From the NCBI RefSeq assembly GCF_015352955.1, contig NZ_JACYOX010000031.1:1-64000 (forward strand): a DNA stretch of 64,000 nt. The letters run 5' to 3'. Every line of letters begins with the position of its first letter. Within the stretch, counting starts at the first letter, position 1. Of the stretch, positions 29,525 to 40,847 are shown piece after piece. The position numbers and the translations under genes were made by a program. The DNA is from Noviherbaspirillum soli. Lineage in GTDB: Bacteria > Pseudomonadota > Gammaproteobacteria > Burkholderiales > Burkholderiaceae_D. The notes under the pieces were generated by a model. It made no database searches. It saw nothing but the letters and a program-made list of their open reading frames with translations, and was not told where the DNA came from.

Positions 29525-29650
29525 CCGCGAGTTAATGCGGTAACTGAAAGTCTCCCTGTCGCGGCGTGTCGTTGCGGCGGCAGGGCGGTTGACCCTTCAC
29601 GGCATTCGCCTTTTCAAACTGTCCAGGCTGCATTTCGCTTACCATGCGGG

Positions 29651-32356
29651 ATGTTTTCCGGTAACGACGATCCAGCACGAGGGCGCACACGGCGCTGCCT
29701 GGCACACCATCTCCAGCAGCCTGCCGACAACAAGCCCGACCCTTCGCTCCAGCCGGCACTGGGGGGCCGGGCTGCGCGCGCGGCAATGTGGCTGCTGCTG
29801 GTGCTGATCGCAGTGCTTGCCGGCCCGGCGCGCATTGCGATCGCACGCGATGTCAGGCTGGGCGTGTATGACAATCCGCCCAAGATCTTCATGCAGCCGG
29901 AGAACAGGCCCGGCGGAATATTCATTGACCTGGTGCGGCAAATCGCGGCCGAGAAAGGCTGGCAGCTGCAATTCGTCCCATGCCAGTGGCAGCAGTGCCT
30001 CGCTGCGCTGGAAAGCGGCGAACTCGACCTGCTGCCGGATGTCGCCTATTCCAGCGAAAGGGCAGAGATGCTGGATTTCCATGCGACCCCGGCGCTGTTC
30101 AGCTGGTCGCTGATTTACCGCCGCCGCGACGTGACGATCAACTCGCTGTTCGACTTGAACGGCAAGCGCGTTGCCCTGCTGCGCGGCAGCGTGCAGCAGG
30201 CGTATTTCAACGAACTGCTGCGGCATTCCAGCATTCAGGTGACCTTCGTGCCTGCCGAGAACCTGGCCCAGGTCTTCCGCATGGCCGGCAGCGGTGAAGC
30301 GGATGCTGCCATCGCCAACAAGTATTTCGGCGACTTCGCCGCGCACGACAGCGGCCTGCGCGACACGCCCATCGTGTTCCAGCCGGTGCGGCTGTTCTAT
30401 GCGACGGGCAAGGGCCGCAACGCTGATCTTCTGGACGCGATCAACAGCCGCCTAATCGAATGGCAGGCCGATCCGCAGTCCTTCTACTTCGACACGCTGC
30501 GCTACTGGCAGCAGGGCGGCGAGGCGCGCATCCCGCCCGCGCTCTGGTGGGCCATGGGCGGCGCGATGCTGCTGCTGCTTTGCGCATTTGGCGCAGCCGC
30601 CTATCTGCGCCGCGAGGTGGCGGCACGCACGCTGGCGCTGCGCAGGAGCGAGCAGTCGCTGCGCATCGCCGCGGCTGTATTCCAGTCGCAGGAAGCCATG
30701 TTCGTCATTGGCCCGGACCGCAAGGTCATCGAGGTCAACCAGGCCTACACCGACATGACCGGCTATGTTCCGGACACCCTGCCGGAGCGCACGATTCCGT
30801 CCTTCACGCTGGAAGACAGCGTGCTGGATCAGCGCGCCGCGATGTGGGAGACGGTTCAACGAAGCGGCCGCTGGCAATCCGAGATCTGGTCCAGAAAGCA
30901 GGGAGGCGAACATTTCGCGGCCTGGCTGACGGTGACAGCGGTGCCGGCGCCCGACGGCGCCATCAGCCATTATGTCGGCACCCAGACCGACATCACCGAG
31001 CGCAAGCTGGTGCAGGACCAGGCAATGCGGCTGGCCTTCTACGATCCGCTCACCGGGCTGCCCAACCGCCGCCTGCTGCTGGACCGGATCCAGCATGCGC
31101 TGGCGATGAATGCGCGCCATGGCCGCGTCGGCGCGCTGCTGTTCATCGACCTGGACAACTTCAAGGATCTCAACGACACGCTCGGGCATGAGGTCGGCGA
31201 CCAATTCCTGCAGCAGATTGCCCAGCGTCTCTCCCATAGCAGCCGGGAAGCCGACACCATCGCCCGCCTCGGGGGGGACGAATTCGTGATCCTGATGGAA
31301 GACATGGGCGCGAGCGAGGAGGCGGCAACGCAGCAGAGCCATGTGGCCGCGCGCAAGGTGCTCGCCGCGGTGACCCAGTCCTATGCCTTGTCCGGCGGCA
31401 GCCACCATACCACCTGCAGCATCGGCATCGCGCTGTTTTCCGGCGCCGGCCTGTCTGCGCAGGACCTGCTGCGACGCGGCGATCTCGCGATGTACCAGGC
31501 CAAGAAGGCAGGCCGCAATACCCTGTGCTTCTTCCAGCCGGAAATGGAACGCGCGCTGACCCTGCGCACCTCGCTGGAACTGGACCTGCGGGAAGCGGTC
31601 GCTGGCAACCAGCTGATGCTGCATTACCAGCCGCAATTCGACGGCGAGAACCGCATGACAGGAGCGGAGGCCCTGCTGCGCTGGCATCATCCGGGGCGCG
31701 GCGCAGTGCCGCCCGGCCTCTTCATCCCGGTGGCCGAATCGTCCGGCCTGATCCTGCAGATCGGCGCATGGGTGCTGCGCCAGGCATGCCTGCAACTGGC
31801 CGAGTGGAGCGGCGACCCTGTGCTTTCGCAACTGCAGATATCGGTCAATGTCAGCGCCCGCCAGTTCCGCGATGCCACGTTTCCCCGGCAGGTAACCGAT
31901 CTGCTCGGGCAGACCGGCGTCCGGCCGTCCAGGCTCAAGATCGAGTTGACCGAGACCATGATGATCGAGGACATCGAGGACACCATCGCCAAGATGCGCC
32001 TGCTGCGCGACCTTGGCGTGTGCTTTGCGCTGGATGACTTCGGCACCGGCTACTCGTCGCTGTCCTACCTGAAGCGGCTGCCGCTTGACCAGCTCAAGAT
32101 CGATCAATCCTTCGTCGCCGACATCCTGACCGATCCGAACGACGCCGTGATCGCCAGAAGCGTCGTCGCCCTGGGCACCGCGCTGGGACTGGGCGTCATC
32201 GCGGAAGGCGTCGAGACTGCCGAACAGCGCGACTTCCTGGCGAGCATCGGCTGCCACCACTACCAGGGTTACCTGTATGCCCGGCCCGGGCCGGCATCCA
32301 TGGTGGGCGAACTGGTCCGCGCCGATCGTACGGTCGTTGCCATAAAGAATGCCTGA
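29651..32356 (+). CDS. Membrane c-di-GMP enzyme: periplasmic SBP, PAS, GGDEF, EAL
   Basis: This 901-aa protein has a first membrane segment or signal ([21 protein letters not shown]) and a periplasmic amino-acid-binding-like sensor (about 65-285). A second membrane segment is at about 293-318. Then come a PAS domain (about 335-450), GGDEF with intact GGDEF and the upstream inhibitory RxxD (READ), and EAL with intact GAEAL and the later [10 protein letters not shown] and DDFGTGYSS metal motifs. Both catalytic domains look active, so it could make or degrade c-di-GMP in response to a periplasmic ligand. The start is uncertain; a start nearer the hydrophobic segment is possible. A chemoreceptor gene follows 80 bases downstream. 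Confidence 0.9.
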   Translation: MFSGNDDPARGRTRRCLAHHLQQPADNKPDPSLQPALGGRAARAAMWLLLVLIAVLAGPARIAIARDVRLGVYDNPPKIFMQPENRPGGIFIDLVRQIAAEKGWQLQFVPCQWQQCLAALESGELDLLPDVAYSSERAEMLDFHATPALFSWSLIYRRRDVTINSLFDLNGKRVALLRGSVQQAYFNELLRHSSIQVTFVPAENLAQVFRMAGSGEADAAIANKYFGDFAAHDSGLRDTPIVFQPVRLFYATGKGRNADLLDAINSRLIEWQADPQSFYFDTLRYWQQGGEARIPPALWWAMGGAMLLLLCAFGAAAYLRREVAARTLALRRSEQSLRIAAAVFQSQEAMFVIGPDRKVIEVNQAYTDMTGYVPDTLPERTIPSFTLEDSVLDQRAAMWETVQRSGRWQSEIWSRKQGGEHFAAWLTVTAVPAPDGAISHYVGTQTDITERKLVQDQAMRLAFYDPLTGLPNRRLLLDRIQHALAMNARHGRVGALLFIDLDNFKDLNDTLGHEVGDQFLQQIAQRLSHSSREADTIARLGGDEFVILMEDMGASEEAATQQSHVAARKVLAAVTQSYALSGGSHHTTCSIGIALFSGAGLSAQDLLRRGDLAMYQAKKAGRNTLCFFQPEMERALTLRTSLELDLREAVAGNQLMLHYQPQFDGENRMTGAEALLRWHHPGRGAVPPGLFIPVAESSGLILQIGAWVLRQACLQLAEWSGDPVLSQLQISVNVSARQFRDATFPRQVTDLLGQTGVRPSRLKIELTETMMIEDIEDTIAKMRLLRDLGVCFALDDFGTGYSSLSYLKRLPLDQLKIDQSFVADILTDPNDAVIARSVVALGTALGLGVIAEGVETAEQRDFLASIGCHHYQGYLYARPGPASMVGELVRADRTVVAIKNA

Positions 32357-32436
32357 ATGTTGCCGTTACAGGAAGGATCGCCGCTGTCCGGGGACAGCGC
32401 CTTTTCCTCACGCATCAGACTTACTACAACAGAGAC

Positions 32437-34053
32437 ATGGCCATTCACGATTTATCCGTCGCCAGGCGCCTGGCGCTGGTCGCCGGCACCGGCATCGCAG
32501 CAAGCATGATCATCGGCGTCTTCGCCATCAGGCAACTGGCCAGCATCAATGCCGCCGAAGTCCAGCTCGCGCAAGGCACGCTGCCGGGGATGCAGATCAT
32601 CAACGAACTCAATGACGGCCTGAACAACCTGCGCGAGCGCGAGCTGAGCTATGTGATCGCCCAGACGCCGGAACAGCTTGCCGAAGAAGAGAAATCGGCC
32701 GTCAAATTGCGCGCCCAGGTCGAGCGCAGCATCGCGGCCTACGCGGCGCGCGCTAAGGGGGCTGAGGAAGGCAAGGCGCTCGATGGCCTGCTGCAGCAGA
32801 TCAGGCGCTACCAGGCCGACCATGACAAGACGCTCAACGCCACCAAGGGCAATCTGGGCGGACGCGATATCGACCTCGCCAGGCAGGTGCGCGTGGTGTC
32901 GGGCAAATCCTTCGATGCCGTGGCGGCGCAGAGCAGTGCGCTGCTGCGCTTGAACAGCGAGGCCGTGGCGGCCAGCCACAAGGAAGCAGAGCGCGTCTAT
33001 GGGCAGGCGCGCAACTGGATCATGCTGCTGATCGCGGCGGCGCTGGCCACGGCCGGCGGCCTGACGGTGTGGATCGCGCGCGGCCTGCTGCGGCAGTTGG
33101 GCGGCGAGCCGGCGCAGGCGGCCGCGGTGGCGGCCAGCATCGCCCGCGGCGACCTGAGCGCGAGCGTCGCGGTGAAGACCGGCGACCGTTCCAGCCTGAT
33201 GTACTCGATCGGCGAAATGCGCGACAGCCTGGTGCGCATCGTTGCCGAGGTGCGCGGCGGCACCGATGCCATCGCCGCCGAATCCGGCCAGATCTCGGTG
33301 GCCAGCAGCGACCTGTCCGCCCGCACCGAGCAGCAGGCCGGCTCGCTGGAGGAAACCGCTTCATCGATGGAAGAGCTGACTTCCACCGTCAGGCAAAACG
33401 CCGACAATGCGCGCCAGGCCAGCCAGTTCGCGGTGACGGCATCGGACGTGGCCGCCAGGGGCGGCGCGGTGGTGGCCGACGTGGTCGACACCATGGGCGC
33501 GATCGACCGGTCGGCCCGCAGGATCGTCGACATCATCTCGGTCATCGATGGCATTGCCTTCCAGACCAACATCCTGGCGCTGAACGCGGCGGTGGAAGCG
33601 GCGCGCGCCGGCGAGCAGGGCCGCGGCTTCGCCGTGGTGGCGACCGAGGTGCGCGGCCTGGCGCAGAAGAGCGCCGCCGCCGCCAGGGAGATCAAGGAAC
33701 TGATCGGCGATTCGGTGGAAAAGGTCGACGCCGGCAGCAAGCTGGTGGCGCAGGCCGGCAGCACGATGCAGGAAGTGGTCGGCAGCGTCAGGAGGGTGAC
33801 CGACATCATGGCCGAGATCAGCGCCGCCAGCAGCGAGCAGAGCGCCGGCATCGAGCAGGTCAACCACGCGATCAGCCAGATGGACCAGGTCACGCAGCAG
33901 AACGCAGCCCTGGTGGAGGAGACCGCCGCGGCGGCCGAGTCGCTGAAGATGCAGTCGGCCCGGCTGGCCGAGACGGTCAGCGTGTTCCGGTTGGACGGCA
34001 ATGCAGCTGCGGTCGCGTTACCGGCGACTGCGGCGCCGCTGCGGCTGCAGTAA
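32437..34053 (+). CDS. Methyl-accepting chemotaxis protein
   Basis: This 538-aa protein has an N-terminal membrane segment ([21 protein letters not shown]) and a four-helix-bundle periplasmic sensor (about 30-185). A second membrane segment follows ([24 protein letters not shown]), then HAMP (about 210-270) and a cytoplasmic signalling domain. The conserved hairpin tip is [34 protein letters not shown], seen here in parts. The arrangement is Tsr/Tar-like without a C-terminal NWETF pentapeptide. It follows the GGDEF/EAL gene, suggesting joint control of motility. Confidence 0.94.
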   Translation: MAIHDLSVARRLALVAGTGIAASMIIGVFAIRQLASINAAEVQLAQGTLPGMQIINELNDGLNNLRERELSYVIAQTPEQLAEEEKSAVKLRAQVERSIAAYAARAKGAEEGKALDGLLQQIRRYQADHDKTLNATKGNLGGRDIDLARQVRVVSGKSFDAVAAQSSALLRLNSEAVAASHKEAERVYGQARNWIMLLIAAALATAGGLTVWIARGLLRQLGGEPAQAAAVAASIARGDLSASVAVKTGDRSSLMYSIGEMRDSLVRIVAEVRGGTDAIAAESGQISVASSDLSARTEQQAGSLEETASSMEELTSTVRQNADNARQASQFAVTASDVAARGGAVVADVVDTMGAIDRSARRIVDIISVIDGIAFQTNILALNAAVEAARAGEQGRGFAVVATEVRGLAQKSAAAAREIKELIGDSVEKVDAGSKLVAQAGSTMQEVVGSVRRVTDIMAEISAASSEQSAGIEQVNHAISQMDQVTQQNAALVEETAAAAESLKMQSARLAETVSVFRLDGNAAAVALPATAAPLRLQ

Positions 34054-34158
34054 TGGAGGCGCGCCTGGCATGGGCTGCCGTGCAATAACGTGCGGGAATA
34101 TTGCGGCAAGGCCGATGAATGAAGTCGACCGGCAACGCCATTCCGGTTTGTGACCCAC

Positions 34159-34185
34159 GGCGCAATGCCCTTCGGGTATTGCGCC
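34159..34185. repeat. REP-like palindrome, copy 2
   Basis: GGCGCAAT-GCCCTTCGGGT-ATTGCGCC has perfect 8-bp arms and matches the element at 170-196 except for one base. It is the only notable element in the 295-base gap between the chemoreceptor and the next gene. Confidence 0.75.
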
Positions 34186-34348
34186 CTACGCAGGCTACGC
34201 AAGCGGCAGTTGCAGCAGCATCCAACGTTGAGCATGCCGGCACTGCCGCGCCTGCGTGCCCCGATCGCCGTGGCTTCTCCGCCGCCAGTCAACCCACCGG
34301 CTGGCCGGCGTGGTATGTTCGCAGCACCTTGTCAATAAAGAACGATCC

Positions 34349-34603
34349 ATGGCGCCCGAAAACATGCTCTGGCTGATTTCATCCATCTTCCTGGCCGTGA
34401 TCTCGTTCCTGCGGGCGATCCAGGGGCCGCAGCGAATAGGCGCCTTCGTGGTCGGCGCCGCCATGTCGGCCCAGGCGCTGGCCATCGTCACCGGGCACGA
34501 CAGCCTGGCGATGTGGTTCGGCGCGCTTGGCGTCGGCGTCGTGCTGCTGCTGTTCGTCGGCGAGCTGCTGTGGAGGAAGCGCCACGGCAAGGACCTGGAG
34601 TGA
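34349..34603 (+). CDS. Small two-helix membrane protein
   Basis: This 84-aa protein starts at ATG 34349 (MAPENMLWLISS). Three hydrophobic stretches are visible (MLWLISSIFLAVISFL, FVVGAAMSAQALAIV, GVGVVLLLFVGELLW), followed by a charged tail WRKRHGKDLE. No family is recognised. The longer frame from 34256 is unsupported. It is convergent with the LacI gene. Confidence 0.55.
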   Translation: MAPENMLWLISSIFLAVISFLRAIQGPQRIGAFVVGAAMSAQALAIVTGHDSLAMWFGALGVGVVLLLFVGELLWRKRHGKDLE

Positions 34604-34621
34604 TCCGGGTCGCTTAGCCTG

Positions 34622-35680
34622 CTATGTGCTGTCCCGCTGCACCAGCTCGAAACCCACGTCCACGCTTGTCTGCGTCACCGTCCGTCCTTCGATGCGGTCC
34701 ACCAGCATGCGCGCTGCCAGCTTGCCGATCTGGGTGCCATCGATGCGCATGGTCGACAGCGGCGGGTCGGTGTGGCGGGCGAAGTTCTGGTCGCCATAGC
34801 CCAGCACCTTCAACTGGCCGGGCACGGCCAGGCCCCTGGCGCGCGCCTCGATCAGCGCGCCCAGCGCCAGGCTGTCGGCGCCGCAGAACACCGCATCCGT
34901 CTCCGGATGTTCCCGCAGCAGCAGCGCCAGCGCCTCGCGGCCATTGCCGAGGTGGGTCGGGGAGGGCATGGGATAGACCGGCACCGGCCGGCCGCACAGC
35001 GCCTGCATGGCCTTGCAGAAGGCGGCGCTGCGCACCAGCGCGCGGGCGTCGCCGGGTGTGATCACCGCCGCATGCCGGGCGCCGCGCGCATGCAGGTGGC
35101 GCGCCGCTTCCTGTCCGACCGCGGCATGGGAAAAGCCAACCAGCATGTCGACCGGCGTGTCGGTCAGGTCCCAGGTCTCGACCACCGGCACGCCGGCGCC
35201 GCGCAGCCGCTCGCGCGATATCGGCGAATGCATCACGCCGGTCAGCACGATGCCGGCCGGACGGCGTCCGATCACGGCGTCGATCAGGGCATCCTCACGC
35301 GCCTTGTCATAGCCGCCCTGGCCGATCAGGAGCTGGTAGCCGGCATCGGCCAGCGCGGTGGTCATGGCCTCGGTGGTTTCCTGGAATACCGAGCCGGCCA
35401 GCGAAGGCACCAGCGCCATCACCAGCCGGCTGCGGTTCGACGCCAGCGAGCCGGCCACCAGGTTGGGCACGTAACCGGTCTGCCTCACCGCTTCCTGGAT
35501 TTTCTGCAGGGTCTCGGGCGACACCCGCTCGGGCGTGTTCAGCGCACGGGAAATCGTGACCTTGGTCACGCCCACCATCTGCGCCAGTTCACGCAGCGTG
35601 ATGCCGCCCGAGCCGCGGCGCGCCCGCTTTGCCGGCACGGACTCGGCTGCCTGCGCTCTACCAGTCGGATTGTTATTCAA
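34622..35680 (-). CDS. LacI-family regulator of GntR (gluconate)-repressor type
   Basis: This 352-aa protein has a LacI helix-turn-helix (ITLRELAQMVGVTKVTISRALNTPERVSPETLQKIQEAVRQTGYVPN), a hinge, and a periplasmic-binding-like effector core. The N-terminal VGVTKVTISR...YVPN and the core LVMALVPSLAGSVFQE resemble the E. coli GntR/IdnR branch. It is divergent from an aldarate-type catabolic operon, with a 16-bp palindrome between them that matches the GntR-box style. It should repress that operon until a sugar acid binds. Confidence 0.92.
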   Translation of the reverse strand: MNNNPTGRAQAAESVPAKRARRGSGGITLRELAQMVGVTKVTISRALNTPERVSPETLQKIQEAVRQTGYVPNLVAGSLASNRSRLVMALVPSLAGSVFQETTEAMTTALADAGYQLLIGQGGYDKAREDALIDAVIGRRPAGIVLTGVMHSPISRERLRGAGVPVVETWDLTDTPVDMLVGFSHAAVGQEAARHLHARGARHAAVITPGDARALVRSAAFCKAMQALCGRPVPVYPMPSPTHLGNGREALALLLREHPETDAVFCGADSLALGALIEARARGLAVPGQLKVLGYGDQNFARHTDPPLSTMRIDGTQIGKLAARMLVDRIEGRTVTQTSVDVGFELVQRDST

Positions 35681-35750
35681 GGGAAATTCCAGAATTATTT
35701 TGGCTCCGATTGTAGCAATGTAAAAAGTTTTGGATTACGATGCGATGCGT

Positions 35751-35766
35751 ATGTTACCGGTAACAT
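35751..35766. promoter_or_regulatory. LacI/GntR-type operator
   Basis: ATGTTACCGGTAACAT is a perfect 16-bp palindrome in the 139-base divergent region between the LacI gene and the Bug-receptor operon. It is one base from the ATGTTACCGATAACAT box known for the E. coli gluconate repressor. Confidence 0.8.
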
Positions 35767-35819
35767 CAGCTTTGCCGAAAAAACCATAGCCAGCGCCCCG
35801 AGCGCAACAGGAGACCATC

Positions 35820-36824
35820 ATGGATACACCCCGCATCGATATCAAACGCCGGCAGCTGCTGCTGGGCGCGGCTTCCGGCCTGGCCGGCGCCGCGCTCCCG
35901 CTCGGCCCGGCGCTGGCGCAGTCGGATTACCCGAACCGCCCGATCACCTTCCTGTGCCCGTGGCCGGCAGGCGGCACCGCCGACGTGACCATGCGCGCGC
36001 TGGCCAAGGTGCTGTCGGACCACCTGGGCCAGCCGGTGGTGTTTGAGAACCGCGCCGGCGCCTCGGGCATGATAGGCGCGCGGGCGCTGGCGGTGGCCAA
36101 GCCGGACGGCTACACCATCGGCCAGATCCCGATCTCGGTGACCCGCTTTGCGCAGCTCGGCACGGTGACCTTCGATCCGCTGAAGGACTTCACCTACCTG
36201 GCCCGCACTTCCGGCCAGACCTTCGGCATCGTGGTGCGCGCCGACTCGCCCTACAAGACCCTGGCCGAGCTGGTGGCCGCCGCCAAGGCCAACCCCGGCA
36301 AGCTGACCTTCGCCAGCGCCGGCGTGGCCGGCGCCACCCACGTGGGCATGGAGGAATTCCTGCTGGCCGCGGGTGTGAGGATGAACCACGTTCCCTACAA
36401 GGGCGGCGCGCCGGCCCTGACCGACCTGATGGGCGGCCAGGTCGATGCGCTGGCCGACTCCAGTTCCTGGGCGCCGTATGTGGAGCAGGGCAAGCTGCGC
36501 CTGCTGGCCACATGGGGCGAGCAGCGTCCGCCGCGATTCGACAAGGCGCCGACGCTGAAGGAAGCCGGCTACAACCTGGTGGTGGATGCGCCCAATGGCA
36601 TCGGCGCGCCGGCCGGACTGGAGCCGCAGGTGGCCGAGAAGCTGCGCTCGGCGCTGAAGAAGGCGATCCTGAGCCCGGAATTCAAGCAGGCCTGCGACCG
36701 CATCGACGCGCCCGTGATGTACCAGGACGCCGAGGACTACCGCAAGTACGTGCTCTCGCAATATGTGAACGAGAAGCGCCTGATCGAGAAGCTCAACCTG
36801 AAGGAACAGATCAAGAACGGTTGA
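35820..36824 (+). CDS. Bug/TctC-family receptor of the aldarate operon
   Basis: This 334-aa protein has a twin-arginine-like or Sec signal with an RRQLLLGAASGLAGAALPLGPALAQ start. Bug-family motifs follow: YPNRPITFLCPWPAGGTADVTMRALAKVL, ENRAGASGMIGARALA, KPDGYTIGQIPISV and VPYKGGAPALTDLMGGQVDALA. As first gene behind the LacI operator it likely binds the sugar acid degraded by the following three enzymes. No permease subunits are encoded here. Confidence 0.92.
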   Translation: MDTPRIDIKRRQLLLGAASGLAGAALPLGPALAQSDYPNRPITFLCPWPAGGTADVTMRALAKVLSDHLGQPVVFENRAGASGMIGARALAVAKPDGYTIGQIPISVTRFAQLGTVTFDPLKDFTYLARTSGQTFGIVVRADSPYKTLAELVAAAKANPGKLTFASAGVAGATHVGMEEFLLAAGVRMNHVPYKGGAPALTDLMGGQVDALADSSSWAPYVEQGKLRLLATWGEQRPPRFDKAPTLKEAGYNLVVDAPNGIGAPAGLEPQVAEKLRSALKKAILSPEFKQACDRIDAPVMYQDAEDYRKYVLSQYVNEKRLIEKLNLKEQIKNG

Positions 36825-36860
36825 GCACCGCTGCGCGATCCGCACCCTTGACCGCATTCC

Positions 36861-38423
36861 ATGAATGGCCAGATGAATACCGTCACCGACAACCACTACA
36901 CCCGCAGCCTGATCCGGCTGCACGATACCGACAACGTGCTGATCGCCAAGGCCCAGCTGTCGCTGGGCCAGCAGATAGCCATCGACGGCGCCGCCGTGCG
37001 GCTGCGGGCGCAGGTGCCGGCCGGGCACAAGGTGGCTGCGCATGCGATCGCCAAGGGCGCCGCGATCCGCAAGTACGACACCATCATCGGCTTCGCCGCG
37101 CGCGACATCGAGGCCGGCGAGCATGTGCACTCGCACAACATCGAGCTGCGCGAATATGAGCGCGACCCCGGCTTCGGCCTGGATGTGCGGCCGGTCGACT
37201 ATGTGCCGGAAAACCAGCGCGCCACCTTCATGGGCATCGTGCGGCCGGACGGGCAGGTCGGCACCCGCAACTTCATCGGCATCTTCTCGTCGGTGAACTG
37301 CTCGGCCACCGCGATCAAGAAGATCGCCGAATGGTTCACGCCGGAGCGCCTGGCCGACTATCCCAACGTGGACGGCGTGGTCGCCTTCGCCCAGACCAGC
37401 GGCTGCGGCATGTCATCGCCCAGCTACCATTTCGACGTGCTGCGCCGGACCATCGCCGGCTATGTGCGCCATCCCAACCTGGCCGGCGCGCTGATCGTGG
37501 GCCTGGGCTGCGAGCGCAACCAGGTGGCTGACCTGGTCGCGTCGCAGGGCCTGAAGGAAGACGGCCTGCTGCGCACGATGGTGATGCAGGAAGTCGGCGG
37601 CACCCGCCAGACCATCGAGGCCGGCATTGCGATGATCAGGGAGATGCTGCCGGCCGCCAATGCGGTGCAGCGCCAGAAGGTGCCGGCCAGCCACATCAAG
37701 GTCGGCCTGGAATGCGGCGGCTCGGACGGCTTTTCCGGCATCACCGCCAATCCGGCGCTGGGCGCGGCGATGGACATCCTGGTGCGCCATGGCGGCACCG
37801 CCATCCTGTCCGAGACGCCGGAAATCCATGGCGTGGAAAACATGCTGACCCGGCGCGCGGTATCGCCGGAAGTGGGCCAGAAGCTGCTGGACCGGCTGGA
37901 ATGGTGGAAGGAATACACCCGCGGCCAGAACGCCCAGTTCAACGGCGTGGTAGGCCATGGCAATCAGCAGGGCGGCCTGGCCAACATCTTCGAGAAGTCG
38001 CTCGGCTCGGCCATGAAGGGCGGCACCACCCCGCTGCAGGGCGTCTATGAATATGCCGAGCCGATCGACCGCGCCGGCTTCGTGTTCATGGACTCGCCCG
38101 GCTACGACCCGGTGGCCGCCACCGGCCAGATCGCCAGCGGCGCCAACCTGATCTGCTTCACCACCGGCCGCGGCTCGATGTTCGGCTCCAAGCCCGCGCC
38201 GACCATCAAGCTGGCCAGCAATACCGCGATGTACGAGCGGCTGAAGGAAGACATGGACATCAACTGCGGCCTGGTGATCGATGGCGAGGCAACCATGCAG
38301 CAGATGGGCCAGATCATCTTCGACGAGATCCTGCGCGCTGCCTCCGGCGGGCCGACCAAGAGCGAGCTGCTGGGCCTGGGCGACCATGAATTCATCCCCT
38401 GGCATCTGGGCGTGGTCAGCTAA
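36861..38423 (+). CDS. UxaA/GarD-family sugar-acid dehydratase
   Basis: This 520-aa protein joins an N-terminal SAF-type domain (LHDTDNVLIAKAQLSLGQQI...PAGHKVA) to the large dehydratase domain. That domain shows GIVRPDGQVGTRNFIGI, SGCGMSS, GLGCERNQ, GLECGGSDGFSGITANPALG, GNQQGGLANIFEKSLGS, FTTGRGS and DMDINCG. The family includes altronate (UxaA) and galactarate (GarD) dehydratases, which are iron-dependent. With a HpaI-type aldolase and aldehyde dehydrogenase downstream, an aldarate route is likely. The exact substrate is open. ATG 36873 is an alternative start. Confidence 0.88.
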   Translation: MNGQMNTVTDNHYTRSLIRLHDTDNVLIAKAQLSLGQQIAIDGAAVRLRAQVPAGHKVAAHAIAKGAAIRKYDTIIGFAARDIEAGEHVHSHNIELREYERDPGFGLDVRPVDYVPENQRATFMGIVRPDGQVGTRNFIGIFSSVNCSATAIKKIAEWFTPERLADYPNVDGVVAFAQTSGCGMSSPSYHFDVLRRTIAGYVRHPNLAGALIVGLGCERNQVADLVASQGLKEDGLLRTMVMQEVGGTRQTIEAGIAMIREMLPAANAVQRQKVPASHIKVGLECGGSDGFSGITANPALGAAMDILVRHGGTAILSETPEIHGVENMLTRRAVSPEVGQKLLDRLEWWKEYTRGQNAQFNGVVGHGNQQGGLANIFEKSLGSAMKGGTTPLQGVYEYAEPIDRAGFVFMDSPGYDPVAATGQIASGANLICFTTGRGSMFGSKPAPTIKLASNTAMYERLKEDMDINCGLVIDGEATMQQMGQIIFDEILRAASGGPTKSELLGLGDHEFIPWHLGVVS

Positions 38424-38503
38424 TTGTTTGTGCCGGCATTGCCCCACGGTCGCCGATCGCTTAGGATCGACGCCGTCCCATTCCTTTTCCTTTTCGATAC
38501 GCC

Positions 38504-40000
38504 ATGACCCTGAACATTGACAACCCCGAGCTGCTGTGCAGCCAGAGCCTGATCAACGGCGAGTGGCGCCATGCCGCCGACGGCCGCCGCCTCGCGGTGA
38601 CCAATCCCGCCAGCGGCGAGCTGATCGCCGAGGTGCCCGACTGCACGCCTGAAGACGCGCAAGCCGCGGTGGATGCGGCGCAGCATGCCTTTGCCGCGTT
38701 CCGCCATGTGGTCGCGAAGGACCGTGCCGCGCTGCTCCGGCGCTGGCATGGGCTGGTGATGGCCAACCAGGAAGACCTGGCGCGGCTGATGTCGCTGGAG
38801 CAGGGCAAGCCGCTGGCGGAAAGCCGCACCGAGGTGGCGTACGGCGCGTCCTATATCGAATGGTTCGCCGAGGAAGCCAAGCGCGTCGACGGCGACATCA
38901 TTCCGCAGCAGAGCCAGAACCACAGGCTGCTGGTGATCAAACAGCCGGTCGGCGTGGTGGCTGCCATCACGCCCTGGAACTTCCCGATGGCCATGCTGGC
39001 GCGCAAGATCGCGCCGGCCATTGCCGCCGGTTGCGCCGTGGTCTGCAAGCCCGCCGAAGACACCCCGCTGACCGCGCTGGCAATGGCGCGCCTGCTGCAG
39101 CAGGCGGGCGCGCCCGCCGGCCTCGTCAATGTGCTGACCACCTCGCGCGAGCGCGCCGGTCCGCTGGCCGACGTCTGGCTGGCCGATGCCCGGGTGCGCA
39201 AGATTTCCTTCACCGGCTCCACCGCAGTCGGCAAGCATCTGGCGCGCGAGAGCGCCGGCACGCTGAAGCGGCTGTCGCTGGAACTGGGCGGCAATGCGCC
39301 CTTCATCGTGTTCGACGATGCCGATATCGATGCCGCGGTGGCCGGCCTGATGGTGGCCAAGTTCCGCAATGCCGGCCAGACCTGCATTTGCCCCAACCGC
39401 GTCTATGTGCAGCAGGGCGTGTATGAGCGTTTCATCGGCAAGCTGGCCGAGAAGGTCGGCAGCCTGAGCATAGGCCCGGCATCTGGCGGCAAGGCCGAGA
39501 TCGGCCCGCTGATCAATGCCCGCGCGGTGGAAAAGGTGGAGCAGCATGTGAAGGATGCGCTGGCGCAGGGCGCGCGGCTGGTGGTGGGCGGCCAGCGCCA
39601 TGCCTGTGCCGAAGCGCCCAACGGCCATTTCTTCACGCCCACGGTGCTCGCCGATGTCACCGCCGCGATGCGCATGTCGTGCGAGGAAACCTTCGGCCCG
39701 GTGGTGCCGGTCACGCCCTTCGCCACCGAGGCGGAAGTGGTGGACATGGCCAATGCCACGCCGTTCGGCCTGGCCGCCTATTTCTACTCGCGCGACATCG
39801 ACCGCATCTGGGAAGTGGCCGAGGCGATCGAGGCCGGCATGGTGGCGGTCAACGACGGCGCATTGTCGACCGAGATCGCGCCGTTCGGCGGCGTCAAGGA
39901 TTCCGGTTATGGCCGCGAAGGATCGCGCTATGGCCTGGACGAGTACATGAACATCAAGTACATCCGCCACGGCAGCCTGTCGCGCCGCCTGCCCGGCTGA
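38504..40000 (+). CDS. NAD(P)-dependent aldehyde dehydrogenase
   Basis: This 498-aa protein has the ALDH motifs [46 protein letters not shown] and the general base in [16 protein letters not shown]. The nucleophile Cys is in [13 protein letters not shown], and [10 protein letters not shown] is present. It resembles succinate-semialdehyde and 2,5-dioxovalerate dehydrogenases, the latter fitting an oxidative aldarate pathway to 2-oxoglutarate. It is third in the LacI-controlled operon. Confidence 0.92.
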   Translation: MTLNIDNPELLCSQSLINGEWRHAADGRRLAVTNPASGELIAEVPDCTPEDAQAAVDAAQHAFAAFRHVVAKDRAALLRRWHGLVMANQEDLARLMSLEQGKPLAESRTEVAYGASYIEWFAEEAKRVDGDIIPQQSQNHRLLVIKQPVGVVAAITPWNFPMAMLARKIAPAIAAGCAVVCKPAEDTPLTALAMARLLQQAGAPAGLVNVLTTSRERAGPLADVWLADARVRKISFTGSTAVGKHLARESAGTLKRLSLELGGNAPFIVFDDADIDAAVAGLMVAKFRNAGQTCICPNRVYVQQGVYERFIGKLAEKVGSLSIGPASGGKAEIGPLINARAVEKVEQHVKDALAQGARLVVGGQRHACAEAPNGHFFTPTVLADVTAAMRMSCEETFGPVVPVTPFATEAEVVDMANATPFGLAAYFYSRDIDRIWEVAEAIEAGMVAVNDGALSTEIAPFGGVKDSGYGREGSRYGLDEYMNIKYIRHGSLSRRLPG

Positions 40001-40025
40001 ACAACATCAAGAAACCGGAGACAAC

Positions 40026-40832
40026 ATGAGCTACGACAACCGCTTCAAGGCCGCGCTGGCCGCCAAAAACCCGCAGATCGGCCTCTGGCTATCGCTGGCC
40101 AATTCCTACACCGCCGAGCTGTGCGCCAGCACCGGCTTCGACTGGCTGCTGCTCGACAGCGAGCATGCGCCCAATGATGTGCGCGCCATCCTGCAGCAGC
40201 TGCAGGCGGTGGCGCCGTATCCCTCGCATCCGATCGTGCGCCCTGTCACTGGCGACGTGGCATTGATCAAGCAGCTGCTCGACATCGGCGCCCAGACCCT
40301 GCTGATCCCGATGGTGGACACGGCAGAGCAGGCCGCCCACATGGTGTCGGCGGTGCGCTATCCGCCAGAGGGCATACGCGGCGTCGGCGCCGCCGCCGCG
40401 CGCGCCTCGCGCTGGGGCCTGCGCACCGACTACCTGGCCCGCGCCAACGACGAGGTGTGCCTGCTGGTGCAGGCCGAGACCCGCACTGCGCTGGACAACA
40501 TCGAAGCCATCTGCGCGGTCGATGGCATCGATGGCGTCTTCATCGGCCCGGCCGACCTGTCGGCCTCGCTCGGCCATCGCGGCAATCCGGGCCATCCGGA
40601 AGTGCAGGCGGCGATCGAGGACGCCATGCGCCGCATCATCGCCACCGGCAAGGCGGCTGGCACCCTGGTGTCGGACAATGCGCTGGCGCGGCGCTACCTC
40701 GACCTTGGCTGCACTTTTGTTGCGGTGGGACTGGAAGCTCGCCTGCTGGCAGTGGCCGCGCGCGAATTGCGCGCCGAGTTTGGCGGTGCCGCGCCGGCGG
40801 CCGCGGCGGATGGGGTGCCGGCGATTTATTAG
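40026..40832 (+). CDS. HpcH/HpaI-family class II aldolase
   Basis: This 268-aa protein carries [33 protein letters not shown], the metal-binding Glu/Asp set in [11 protein letters not shown]...[15 protein letters not shown], and [17 protein letters not shown]. This is the 2-dehydro-3-deoxyglucarate (GarL) / 4-hydroxy-2-oxoheptanedioate aldolase family, splitting a 2-oxo-4-hydroxy acid into pyruvate and an aldehyde. It is the last gene of the aldarate-type operon (26-base gap) and borders the low-GC island. Confidence 0.92.
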   Translation: MSYDNRFKAALAAKNPQIGLWLSLANSYTAELCASTGFDWLLLDSEHAPNDVRAILQQLQAVAPYPSHPIVRPVTGDVALIKQLLDIGAQTLLIPMVDTAEQAAHMVSAVRYPPEGIRGVGAAAARASRWGLRTDYLARANDEVCLLVQAETRTALDNIEAICAVDGIDGVFIGPADLSASLGHRGNPGHPEVQAAIEDAMRRIIATGKAAGTLVSDNALARRYLDLGCTFVAVGLEARLLAVAARELRAEFGGAAPAAAADGVPAIY

Positions 40833-40847
40833 GGCGACGCTGGAGAA

